Positions 16,625 through 24,998 of a stretch of DNA of 64,000 nt are shown piece after piece. The translations under genes were made by a program, and so were the position numbers. Numbering within the stretch: position 1 is the first letter of the stretch; each line of letters starts with the position of its first letter. The stretch comes from JAWPMV01 sp038527215 (lineage in GTDB: Bacteria > Bacteroidota > Bacteroidia > J057): positions 10,352 through 74,351 of the forward strand of contig JBCBGC010000021.1 of the NCBI GenBank assembly GCA_038527215.1, in the 5' to 3' direction. Below the pieces are notes generated by a model. That model did not search any database and had not been told where the DNA came from. It saw only the letters and a list, made by a program, of their open reading frames with translations.

Positions 16625-17824
16625 ATGAAGGATAGTTATCAAGCAAAATTTCTGGTCAAACTGGAAGAAAAGTATGGCACCTGGAACCAAATCACTTCTC
16701 GCTTTGGTGCCACTTCCTTTGGGCAGATATCTAAGGACCTCAGCATTAGTCCCAGCCAGTTTTCTAAGCTGATTTCAGGCACCGCGACCGAAGGGATGTA
16801 CATCCGATCCATTGAGAATATCAACCGTCTGTTGATGCACCAGGAAATCGAGCAAAAGCTCCAAAGCCTGGAGGCCCAAAACGGTCAGATCAAAGAGGAG
16901 ATGGAAAGCTGGAAAATGAAAGTCCAACGCAACCGCAGAGGCTTCATTCAAAGTGGATTGCTGGGAATCCTCCTGGGCGGCTTGCTATTATGGCTCTTCT
17001 TACCGGGCACCTGGTCTCCTGGCCAAGCGGAGAACAGCTCTCGTCATCCGCTGTCTCAATACTTCGACCGGGATTTTCAGGCAAACTTCAATTCCCCTTA
17101 TCTGGACATCAATGAAGTACAGGAATTTTGTCCTTGTAGCGGCTATGAAGGAGAATGGTCCCTCAGCAAACCTTATAAGCTCCCTATTCCTGCCACGCGC
17201 CAGCCAGGCGTTTATTATCTGGCCAGAAGTGCCGATGTCAGAATGAAATGTAGCAGATACGATAGCCTGCCTGCTGGAAAGGGCAGTGTCTTGATGGCCT
17301 ATGAGTTCCTGATCAATGAAATCTGGGTAGACACAGAGCACCTTCCGTTCTCTCCCCTTTATTTTGACGAAGAAAAAAAATCCTATACCCCGCTGTTTGA
17401 CACCCTGGTATTTGAACATCACCCTCGTTTCAAAAAAGTAGCTACCATCCATTCCTTTTTTGTTGACAAATTCGAAATCCGGCCAGACTCCATCATCCGC
17501 AAGGGCGAGCCTTATGGAAGATTTGCCCACGAAATCGATGAAGAATTATCTCAACGGCATGGGATCAATGTCAAGTACATCCTGGAAAATGTCCTGGGTG
17601 ATCTGACGACCACCAACTGCTCTGCCATTCCAAATCCATTTTGTAATCCCAACGATCTGGAAGAAGGATTGTCTACCATGAACTTCGATTGTCTGTATAC
17701 CATCCGCTCAGAAAATCTGGGCATTGGCGGGGGATACCCTTACCAGAAAGGCTACAAACTGGTGAAGCAGATGTATGGGGATAATTTGACTTGCAGATGT
17801 CAGGATTCTACGGGAAATGAGTAG
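16625..17824 (+). CDS. Membrane-anchored HTH-like protein with Cys-rich extracytoplasmic domain
   Basis: A 399-residue protein. Residues about 10-70 look like a Cro/XRE-type helix-turn-helix ('FGQISKDLSISPSQFSKLIS'). A coiled coil follows at about 78-105 and one membrane helix at about 110-128 ('GLLGILLGGLLLWLFL'). The C-terminal ~270 residues lie outside the cytoplasm and contain cysteine pairs (CPC near 175, CRC near the end, and Cys in 'TTNCSAIPNPFCNP'). The topology is that of a one-component membrane regulator. It lies immediately upstream of the beta-glucan locus, separated by 360 nt, so it may regulate that locus (inference). I cannot name the family. Confidence 0.65.
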   Translation: MKDSYQAKFLVKLEEKYGTWNQITSRFGATSFGQISKDLSISPSQFSKLISGTATEGMYIRSIENINRLLMHQEIEQKLQSLEAQNGQIKEEMESWKMKVQRNRRGFIQSGLLGILLGGLLLWLFLPGTWSPGQAENSSRHPLSQYFDRDFQANFNSPYLDINEVQEFCPCSGYEGEWSLSKPYKLPIPATRQPGVYYLARSADVRMKCSRYDSLPAGKGSVLMAYEFLINEIWVDTEHLPFSPLYFDEEKKSYTPLFDTLVFEHHPRFKKVATIHSFFVDKFEIRPDSIIRKGEPYGRFAHEIDEELSQRHGINVKYILENVLGDLTTTNCSAIPNPFCNPNDLEEGLSTMNFDCLYTIRSENLGIGGGYPYQKGYKLVKQMYGDNLTCRCQDSTGNE

Positions 17825-18184
17825 CTAAATATCAAAAGGACTATATCTTATATTAAAAGTGAGTAGTCCACGGAAAAAGGTGTGGCCCATTCATTTACTA
17901 TTCTCACTCCATCGCACTTTCGGAAAAGTCATTTTACATTAGCATACCAAACTAATAGGCCGTTTTAGCAAAGCCTCATCAAGCGGACTTTCATATAGTT
18001 TTATGCTAATTTGAGTAGCATCCCATTCTTTGAGTAGTAGAATAGTAGCAGGGTGTAGTACCATTGTCGTAGTCTCCCTTAGCACAATTGTAAGTAGATT
18101 AAATCTTATTGCATAATAGCGAACATTCCACATGTTTTCTTTTGCAATCTGCCCCATTTATTAAAGGCAAACCAACTACTAACT
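17825..18184. other. 360-nt intergenic region before the beta-glucan locus
   Basis: AT-rich and without a plausible gene; a short minus-strand frame at 17939-18157 has no recognisable content. It carries two direct copies of TTTGAGTAG (18010-18018 and 18029-18037). It must hold the promoter of the susC operon, but I could not identify a clear TTTG/TAnnTTTG pair. Confidence 0.6.
18010..18037 (+). promoter_or_regulatory. Direct repeat TTTGAGTAG, possible operator of the beta-glucan locus
   Basis: Two exact 9-nt copies start 19 nt apart, close to two helical turns, about 150-175 nt before the susC start. The core TTGAGTA is also one half of the dyads at 38474-38489 and 42944-42959. No bound regulator is known. 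Confidence 0.4.
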
Positions 18185-21100
18185 ATGCAAAAATCATTTT
18201 TGGTACTACTGCTTAGCTGCTGTTTCTCCACCATGCTTTGGGGACAGGTAACGATCAGTGGTACCGTAACCGACGCCAGCAATGGCCAACCCCTGATTGG
18301 GGTAACCATACTGGAAAAAGGACAGCCCAATGGCACCCTTTCAGAATCTGACGGGGGCTTTGAATTGGAAGTCCAAAACCGGCAAGCGGTTTTGGTTTTT
18401 TCCTACCTGGGCTATCAGGAACTGTCCATGATAGTAGGCGATCAAGCCGAGATCAATATTACCCTGGAAGAAGATATCACCGATCTGGATGAGGTAGTGA
18501 TCGTAGGCTACGGAACCCAGAAAAAAAGTGTGGTTACCGGGGCCATCTCCAAAGTAAAAGGAGAAGACCTCGAAGACATGCCGGTTATGCGGATTGAGCA
18601 GTCCCTGCTGGGCCGGACCTCTGGGGTTCGGGTAACTACCGCCTCTGGCCAGCCAGGAGAGGGCGCTACCGTGCGTATCCGCGGAACCAGCTCTATCAAT
18701 GCCAGTGAACCACTGTATGTAGTGGATGGCGTACCCATTGGCGGAGGGATTGACTTCCTGAACCAGGGAGATATTGAGTCTATTGAAGTACTGAAGGATG
18801 CTGCCTCTGCTTCTATCTATGGCGCACGCTCTGCCGCAGGGGTAATCCTGGTAACCACCAAAAAAGGACGGAAAGACCGCTTTGAGGTGAACTATTCCGG
18901 ATACTATGGTACCCAGTCCCCCTGGAAAAAGCTCGCTTTACTGGATGCGACGGAATATGGCATCCTGATGAATGAGTCTTCTGTGGCTGCGGGTGGCGAT
19001 ATTCTGTTCGAAGACCCTCAGTCTTTAGGAGCCGGGACTGACTGGCAGGACGCAATATTTAATTATAACGCGCCCATCATGAACCACGAGCTGAGTATTT
19101 CAGCGGGTAGCGATCGGTCCCAGTATTATGCTTCCTTTGGGTATTTTGATCAGCTAGGGATTGTATCTGAAGCCCAAAGCCAGTATCAGCGGTTTACCGC
19201 GCGCTTTAACTCTACCCACAAGGTCACCAAGCGCATCACTTTCGGTAACACCATGGCTTACTCCCGGATCAGAGGGGTAGGCATTTCGACCAACTCTGAG
19301 TTTGGTTCTCCTTTGAGCCGGGCCCTCAACTTAGACCCACTGACCCCGATTCTCGAAACGGATGAAGCGGTGCTAAATAGCTCTGTCTTTACCAACTTCC
19401 CGGTGGTCAGAGATGAGAATGGGGTGCCGTACGGAATTTCCAACTATGTTACTTCTGAGGTACTGAACCCCGTGGCCGCCCTGCAAATTCAGCAAGGATA
19501 CGGCTGGAGTGATAAGATTGTCGGAAATGTATTCGGAGAAATTGAGCTGTTTAAGGGCTTAAAGTTCCGTTCCAGCCTGGGAACAGACCTGGCTTTCTGG
19601 GGAGGGGAAGGATTCACCCCTGTGCATTACCTCAATGCGGCCAACCGGGCGGATATCACCAATTATAACCGCTCTCAAAACCGCGGCCTGTACTGGATTT
19701 TCACCAACACCCTTTCCTACACCAATACCTTTGGGAATCATAACCTGAATGTAGTAGCCGGTACCGTGGCAGAACGGAATTCCGGACAAGGGATTGGCGG
19801 TAACATCCAGGATATCCCCGTGGACAACATTGAAGATGCCTCCCTGGCCTTCCCTACCCCCGCCGCCAGCCAGACCTTCTATGGCTTTGAATACCTCGGC
19901 ACCCTGGCTTCTTACCTGGGACGGATCAACTATAACTATGCCGCCAAATACCTCTTCTCCGCGACCATGCGGGTGGACGGATCTTCTAAATTCGGCTCTA
20001 ACAATAAATTTGGCTACTTCCCATCCGTATCAGTGGGTTGGGTATTGACCGAGGAAAACTTCCTCCGCAGCAATGACATCGTCAACTTCATGAAGATTCG
20101 TGCTTCCTGGGGCGTAAACGGAAACGACCAGATCGGAGACTTCCGTTTCGTATCTACGGTAGGAGGTGGAAGAAATTACACCTTCGGCCTGGATGACAGA
20201 TTGGTAAATGGGGTGAGCCCCAATGCGATCGCCAACCCTGACCTACGCTGGGAAGAAACCACCCAAACCAATATCGGGATTGATGCCAAACTCTTTAAGC
20301 GGGTAGACTTTACCTTCGACCTTTTTGACAAGTCCACTTCTGGCATGCTGCTGGATATTGCGGTACCTGGCTACGTAGGAAACGCGGGCCCTATTGGCAA
20401 TATCGCGACCATGTCTAACCGGGGTGCAGAATTGGAACTGGGCTATAACAACAAATGGGGTGACCTGAGTTTTGAAATCAGAGGCAACCTTTCTTATGTA
20501 GAAAATGAAGTAACGGATCTCGGCGCAGACAAAGAATTCCTGCCCGGGCAAACCTTCAGCCCCCAAGGTCTGGAAATTACCCGTACGACCGTTGGCCAGC
20601 CCATCGGCTACTTCTACGGCTACTCCACTGATGGCATCTTCCAGACAGCCGAAGAGGTAGCGGCCTACACCAATGCAGATGGAGAGCTGATTCAGCCTGA
20701 AGCCCAAGCTGGAGATTTCCGCTTTAAGGACATCGACGGAGACGGGGCGATCACCCCGGATGACCGTGGATTCATTGGCGATCCAACCCCTAACTGGACC
20801 TACGGGATGAACCTGGCCCTGGCCTGGAAAGGACTTGATCTGGTGGTCTTCGGACAAGGCGTAGATGGAAACCAGATTTTTAAAGCGACACGTCGCTTTG
20901 ACCTCCAAATGGCGAATATGACCGCAGAGGCCCTGGACCGTTGGACCGGCCCCAATACCACCAACACCCACCCCCGTCTGGTCATGAATGATCCTAACAA
21001 AAACTTCAGCCGGAGTTCTGATTTCTATGTTGAAGAAGGTGGATTTTTCCGGATCAAAACTCTGCAATTGGGATACAACCTGCCGAGCGAAATCCTCAAC

Positions 21101-21268
21101 ACGATCGGCTTTTCCAAGCTGCGCGTTTACGTTTCAGGTAACAACCTGGTCACCTTCACGCAATACAGTGGGTTTGACCCAGAAATAGGCGGCGGTAGCT
21201 TTGGCGTGGACCGTGGAATCTATCCTCAGGCCCGTTTTTATCTGGTGGGGGTCAACGCCAGTTTCTAA
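18185..21268 (+). CDS. SusC/RagA-type TonB-dependent transporter of the beta-glucan locus
   Basis: A 1027-residue protein with a signal peptide ('LLLSCCFSTMLWGQ'), a carboxypeptidase-regulatory-like domain ('VTISGTVTDASNGQPLIGVT'), a TonB-box-like 'DEVVIVGYGTQKK', a plug with 'VRIRGTSSINASEPLYVVDG', and a barrel ending 'ARFYLVGVNASF'. Its four downstream partners (SusD, surface lipoprotein, GH16, GH5) point to uptake of beta-1,3-glucan oligosaccharides such as laminarin fragments. First gene of the operon. Confidence 0.93.
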   Translation: MQKSFLVLLLSCCFSTMLWGQVTISGTVTDASNGQPLIGVTILEKGQPNGTLSESDGGFELEVQNRQAVLVFSYLGYQELSMIVGDQAEINITLEEDITDLDEVVIVGYGTQKKSVVTGAISKVKGEDLEDMPVMRIEQSLLGRTSGVRVTTASGQPGEGATVRIRGTSSINASEPLYVVDGVPIGGGIDFLNQGDIESIEVLKDAASASIYGARSAAGVILVTTKKGRKDRFEVNYSGYYGTQSPWKKLALLDATEYGILMNESSVAAGGDILFEDPQSLGAGTDWQDAIFNYNAPIMNHELSISAGSDRSQYYASFGYFDQLGIVSEAQSQYQRFTARFNSTHKVTKRITFGNTMAYSRIRGVGISTNSEFGSPLSRALNLDPLTPILETDEAVLNSSVFTNFPVVRDENGVPYGISNYVTSEVLNPVAALQIQQGYGWSDKIVGNVFGEIELFKGLKFRSSLGTDLAFWGGEGFTPVHYLNAANRADITNYNRSQNRGLYWIFTNTLSYTNTFGNHNLNVVAGTVAERNSGQGIGGNIQDIPVDNIEDASLAFPTPAASQTFYGFEYLGTLASYLGRINYNYAAKYLFSATMRVDGSSKFGSNNKFGYFPSVSVGWVLTEENFLRSNDIVNFMKIRASWGVNGNDQIGDFRFVSTVGGGRNYTFGLDDRLVNGVSPNAIANPDLRWEETTQTNIGIDAKLFKRVDFTFDLFDKSTSGMLLDIAVPGYVGNAGPIGNIATMSNRGAELELGYNNKWGDLSFEIRGNLSYVENEVTDLGADKEFLPGQTFSPQGLEITRTTVGQPIGYFYGYSTDGIFQTAEEVAAYTNADGELIQPEAQAGDFRFKDIDGDGAITPDDRGFIGDPTPNWTYGMNLALAWKGLDLVVFGQGVDGNQIFKATRRFDLQMANMTAEALDRWTGPNTTNTHPRLVMNDPNKNFSRSSDFYVEEGGFFRIKTLQLGYNLPSEILNTIGFSKLRVYVSGNNLVTFTQYSGFDPEIGGGSFGVDRGIYPQARFYLVGVNASF

Positions 21269-21305
21269 ACCCCATGACTTTTCTTAAATTGAAATAACGA
21301 TATAT

Positions 21306-22817
21306 ATGAAATCTCTTATATTACATAAAGGTGTTTGGATGCTGGGCTTTCTGTTCCTGCTTTCCTCCTGCACCACCAAGTTTTTGGAACTAGACCCTCG
21401 GGGCACAGTCCTGGAAACGAACTTTTATCAAAACCAGGAAGAACTGTTTGAAGCCCTGGTCGCGACCTATGACGTGCTTCAATGGGGCGGGACCAATGGC
21501 TGGACCATGAAGCTCGGTTTGTTAAACGCGGCTTCTGATGACTGTTTCGCGGGCGGAAGTGATGCTTCTGACCAACCAAACTGGGTTGCCTGGGATGGTT
21601 TTAATCTCGATCCTTTCCTGGGGCCACAATTAGGTCTTTGGCAGAAATACTATAGCGGAATCTACCGGGCGAATCTCTTGCTTGAAAAACTGGAGGAGGT
21701 AGAAGAGTTGACCAGTGATTTCAAAAACCGCTCTATGGCCGAAGCCAAATTCCTGCGCGCTTATTTCTATTTCGATTTGGTTCGGATGTTTGGTCGGGTG
21801 CCTTTGATCACCAAAGTGTTATCTGCCGACGAGATTTACCAGCAAGTACAGGCTGAACCTGCTGCGATTTACGCGCAGATTGAACAGGACCTAAACGATG
21901 CACGGAATACCTTTGAACTGCCTGAAACCCTGCCTCCTGATGAGTTGGGAAGAATCACCAAAGGAGCGGCCCATGCTCTCTATGGAAAAGTAATCCTTTA
22001 TCAAAATGATGAAGGACGGATGGGCGAAGCGGCTAACGCGTTCGAATCCGTGATCGGAGCCGGCATCTACGGCCTGGAAGCGAATTTTGAAGACATCTTC
22101 AAACTTCAGAATGAATTCGGCATTGAGTCTGTTTTCGAAGTCAACTACTCTGGCAACCAGCGCGGGGGTTGGGGCAACTTTGGCAACGGCACCGAAGGCA
22201 ACTATGACGTGCAGTTCTTCGGCATGCGGGATTACGTAGGTCCCACCTTTGCCAATGGCTGGAGCTTCTGCCCGGTGACGAATAAATTGGTTACCCTGTT
22301 GGAAAACGATCCTCGTTTTGAGCATACCATCATTGACGGCAATGAATTAAAGAACCAGGGAGCATCCTATACGGAAGGCTACCAGAATACCGACTACTTC
22401 ATCCGTAAGTATGCTGGTTTGCAAGAAGACCGAGCCTTGGATGGGGAGCCTGCTTTGAACTGGAGCTACAATGTACGGGAAATCCGCTATGCTGATGTGC
22501 TTCTGATGGCCGCAGAAGCCTATGCCAGATCTGGAAACGATGGACAGGCGCAGACTTACCTGAATCAGGTAAGAAATCGCGTGGGCTTACCCAACGTTAC
22601 GGCCAGCGGAAGCGCATTGCTGGACGCCATTTACCTGGAAAGACAGAAAGAACTGGCTACCGAAGGACATCGCTTTTATGACCTTATTCGTACCGGTCGG
22701 GCCGCAACGGAGCTAGGTGATCAGGGATTTGTGGAAGGAACCCACGAATACCTCCCGATCCCCCAATCAGAAATTGATATTACCGAAGGGAATATTACCC
22801 AGAACAACGGCTACTAA
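21306..22817 (+). CDS. SusD/RagB-type glycan-binding lipoprotein
   Basis: A 503-residue SusD homologue with a lipoprotein signal ('GFLFLLSSC'). It has the N-terminal 'FLELDPRGTVLETNFYQNQE' segment and the C-terminal 'LERQKELATEGHRFYDLIRT' and 'EYLPIPQSEIDI' motifs of the RagB/SusD family. It follows SusC by 37 nt and should form the lid of the outer-membrane SusCD complex for the beta-glucan. Confidence 0.93.
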   Translation: MKSLILHKGVWMLGFLFLLSSCTTKFLELDPRGTVLETNFYQNQEELFEALVATYDVLQWGGTNGWTMKLGLLNAASDDCFAGGSDASDQPNWVAWDGFNLDPFLGPQLGLWQKYYSGIYRANLLLEKLEEVEELTSDFKNRSMAEAKFLRAYFYFDLVRMFGRVPLITKVLSADEIYQQVQAEPAAIYAQIEQDLNDARNTFELPETLPPDELGRITKGAAHALYGKVILYQNDEGRMGEAANAFESVIGAGIYGLEANFEDIFKLQNEFGIESVFEVNYSGNQRGGWGNFGNGTEGNYDVQFFGMRDYVGPTFANGWSFCPVTNKLVTLLENDPRFEHTIIDGNELKNQGASYTEGYQNTDYFIRKYAGLQEDRALDGEPALNWSYNVREIRYADVLLMAAEAYARSGNDGQAQTYLNQVRNRVGLPNVTASGSALLDAIYLERQKELATEGHRFYDLIRTGRAATELGDQGFVEGTHEYLPIPQSEIDITEGNITQNNGY

Positions 22818-22841
22818 TTACCATCTTCAAAAAGCAATCTG

Positions 22842-23708
22842 ATGAAATTCATTTATCACATATATATCGTAGGGCTGCTCAGCCTGATGTTGGCTTGCCA
22901 GCCTTTTGTCCCTGAGAAAACGGAATTAGGCCCTCCTCCCACGCCTACTTTTGAGATTCTCACCACGAGTAATTCCAATGATTTCATTCTCCAAAATACC
23001 ACGGAGGGCGGATTTCTCGCTCAGTGGGACCTGGGACAACTTGGAAAGTTCGAAGGCCAGGAAGTAGAGATCAACATCCCTTTCAAAGGGACTTATGAAA
23101 TCACCCTCCTGGTATTCAATAGCGGTGGTCATGCTACCGCTACCAAGAGCTTGACCGTAGACCAGGATGATCCGAATGCTTGTTCCGGCAACTTCCGCCT
23201 CCTGACCGGCTGTGGAGAAAAAGTCTGGAAAATCGCCCCAGAACCAGGGGCCTTGCATGTAGGACCGAACTTGACCGACACCTGGTGGGGTAATAATGAG
23301 GGCGACGTAACCGCCAGAGAGTGCCACTTCAATGATGAGTATATCTTCCGCTCCAATGGCGAATTCGAATACGATAATAAAGGAGATTTCTGGGCAGACT
23401 CTGATGGTAGTGGAGCCATTTTCCCTCCGGCTCTGGGCCTGAGTGTAGGATGTCATCCGAGTTCTGACTGGCCGGATGCCTTCAAATCCTGGGACTCTGG
23501 CCTGCACGGCTTTAGTGTAACCAATTCTACCATTACCGTTTCGGGAGAAGGAGCTTGGATTGGATTGTATAAAATCGGCACTTCTGGTGAAGTAGGCACG
23601 CCTCAAACCTCTGTTACGTTGAATATTGACTCTCTGACCGAAGATCGGATGGTCTTGTATGCTGACTATGGTGGGGTGGTCTGGCGAATTACCCTGGTTG
23701 CAGAATAA
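22842..23708 (+). CDS. Surface glycan-binding-type lipoprotein
   Basis: A 288-residue protein with a lipoprotein signal ('LLSLMLACQ'). Residues about 30-110 look like a PKD-type beta-sandwich ('GTYEITLLVFNSGGHATATK'). The C-terminal part is Trp-rich with a lipocalin/sandwich-like pattern ('CGEKVWKIAPEPGALHVGP'). It occupies the position of SusE/SGBP genes between SusD and the glycoside hydrolases, which is the main argument for a glycan-binding role. The exact family is uncertain. Confidence 0.7.
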   Translation: MKFIYHIYIVGLLSLMLACQPFVPEKTELGPPPTPTFEILTTSNSNDFILQNTTEGGFLAQWDLGQLGKFEGQEVEINIPFKGTYEITLLVFNSGGHATATKSLTVDQDDPNACSGNFRLLTGCGEKVWKIAPEPGALHVGPNLTDTWWGNNEGDVTARECHFNDEYIFRSNGEFEYDNKGDFWADSDGSGAIFPPALGLSVGCHPSSDWPDAFKSWDSGLHGFSVTNSTITVSGEGAWIGLYKIGTSGEVGTPQTSVTLNIDSLTEDRMVLYADYGGVVWRITLVAE

Positions 23709-23743
23709 TCACCCGTCATCGCGCTCAATCCAGAAAATCATTT

Positions 23744-24952
23744 ATGTCTAACTACAAGTTTTCCCGAATCCCTCAGCTGTTTCTTGGTGCCCTCATAGCA
23801 ATGGGGTACCTGATAGCGGGTTGCGATCAAACCCCTGATCCTGGACCGACCCCAGCAGAAATTAAGCTGGCGATCTCGAGCGTCACCCAATTTGAAGGAG
23901 ATGAGAGTACGACTTTTAAATTCAAAGTAAGTACCAATGAAGCTCCCGCGGAAGCCGTCAGTGTCGATTATGCTACCGAAGAAATCACAGCTGGATTTGA
24001 GCAGGATTTCGTGGCTAGCAACGGTACCCTGAATATTCCTGCAGGTGCCCGCGAGGCGTTTATTGATATTGAAATTGTGGTAGATACCTTTAAGGAAAAC
24101 GATGAGCAATTCAAAGTGATCCTGAGCAATGCTCAGGGAGCTACCATCCAGACCGCTGAGGGTATTGGCACCATCCGGAATGATGATGACTTTGTGTTCG
24201 TCCCGGACGAGGGCTATATCACCCCTGACAATTATGTGGGCTATGATTTGGTCTGGCGGGATGAATTCGACGGGACAGAACTCAACCTCAATGACTGGAC
24301 CCATGAACTAGGGGCCTCTGGTTGGGGGAATAACGAGCTGCAATACTATACAGATCGGGCGGACAACGCCTATGTGTCGGGAGGGAATCTTACTATTGAA
24401 GCAAAAAGGGAAAACTTTGCGGGAGCTAGCTATACTTCTGCCCGCCTCATTACGGCGGGTAAACGTGAGTTTGCTTTCGGGAGAGTAGATATTCGGGCCA
24501 TCCTGCCAGAGGGACAAGGGATCTGGCCGGCCCTTTGGATGCTGGGGGCTAATTTCTGGACCGTTGGCTGGCCAGCCTGCGGAGAAATCGACATCATGGA
24601 GCTGGTCGGACATGAGCCGGAAAAGGTTCACGGCACCGCACACTGGGGTCCCCAGGGCCAATCCTGGAGCTATAACAAAGGAGGGGCTCGCTCGATTTCC
24701 GGCAAGTTTTCGGATAAATACCATGTCTTCTCCATCATTTGGGAACCAGGTAAAATCAAATGGTATGTAGACGACAACCTCTATTTTCAACTCGAGAATT
24801 CAGATGTAAACGGAGCATACCCCTTTGATCAGGACTTCTTTTTTATCTTCAACGTAGCGGTTGGAGGAAACTGGCCAGGGAATCCTGACGCTACGACTAC
24901 CTTCCCCCAAAAAATGGTGGTGGATTACATCAGAGTCTTTCAAGAAAAATAA
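23744..24952 (+). CDS. GH16 glycoside hydrolase lipoprotein (laminarinase-type) with Calx-beta domain
   Basis: A 402-residue protein with a lipoprotein signal ('ALIAMGYLIAGC'), a Calx-beta-like domain at about 38-150 ('VSVDYATEEITAGFEQDF'), and a GH16 domain from about 165 to the end. The catalytic motif is GEIDIME, with nucleophile Glu281 and acid/base Glu286. 'LIWPALWMLG'-like and 'WPACGEIDIMELVGHEP' segments resemble endo-beta-1,3-glucanases. It would cut beta-1,3-glucan at the cell surface to feed SusCD. GH16 also covers agarases and carrageenases, but this motif with a GH5 partner favours laminarin. Confidence 0.88.
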   Translation: MSNYKFSRIPQLFLGALIAMGYLIAGCDQTPDPGPTPAEIKLAISSVTQFEGDESTTFKFKVSTNEAPAEAVSVDYATEEITAGFEQDFVASNGTLNIPAGAREAFIDIEIVVDTFKENDEQFKVILSNAQGATIQTAEGIGTIRNDDDFVFVPDEGYITPDNYVGYDLVWRDEFDGTELNLNDWTHELGASGWGNNELQYYTDRADNAYVSGGNLTIEAKRENFAGASYTSARLITAGKREFAFGRVDIRAILPEGQGIWPALWMLGANFWTVGWPACGEIDIMELVGHEPEKVHGTAHWGPQGQSWSYNKGGARSISGKFSDKYHVFSIIWEPGKIKWYVDDNLYFQLENSDVNGAYPFDQDFFFIFNVAVGGNWPGNPDATTTFPQKMVVDYIRVFQEK

Positions 24953-24959
24953 CCCTTAA

Positions 24960-24982
24960 GCCCTCCCCTGTTCGGGGAGGGC
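24960..24982 (+). terminator. Hairpin terminator between GH16 and GH5 genes
   Basis: Perfect 9-base GC-rich arms (24960-24968, 24974-24982) around TGTTC, followed by ATTTATT. The tail is not a pure T run, so termination is probably partial, lowering GH5 expression relative to the susCD genes (inference). Confidence 0.65.
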
Positions 24983-24998
24983 ATTTATTGCTTTACGT

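Noticed and set aside
20243..21067. 274-residue open frame antisense to susC
   Set aside because: Shadow of the SusC barrel codons; no signal, domain or promoter.
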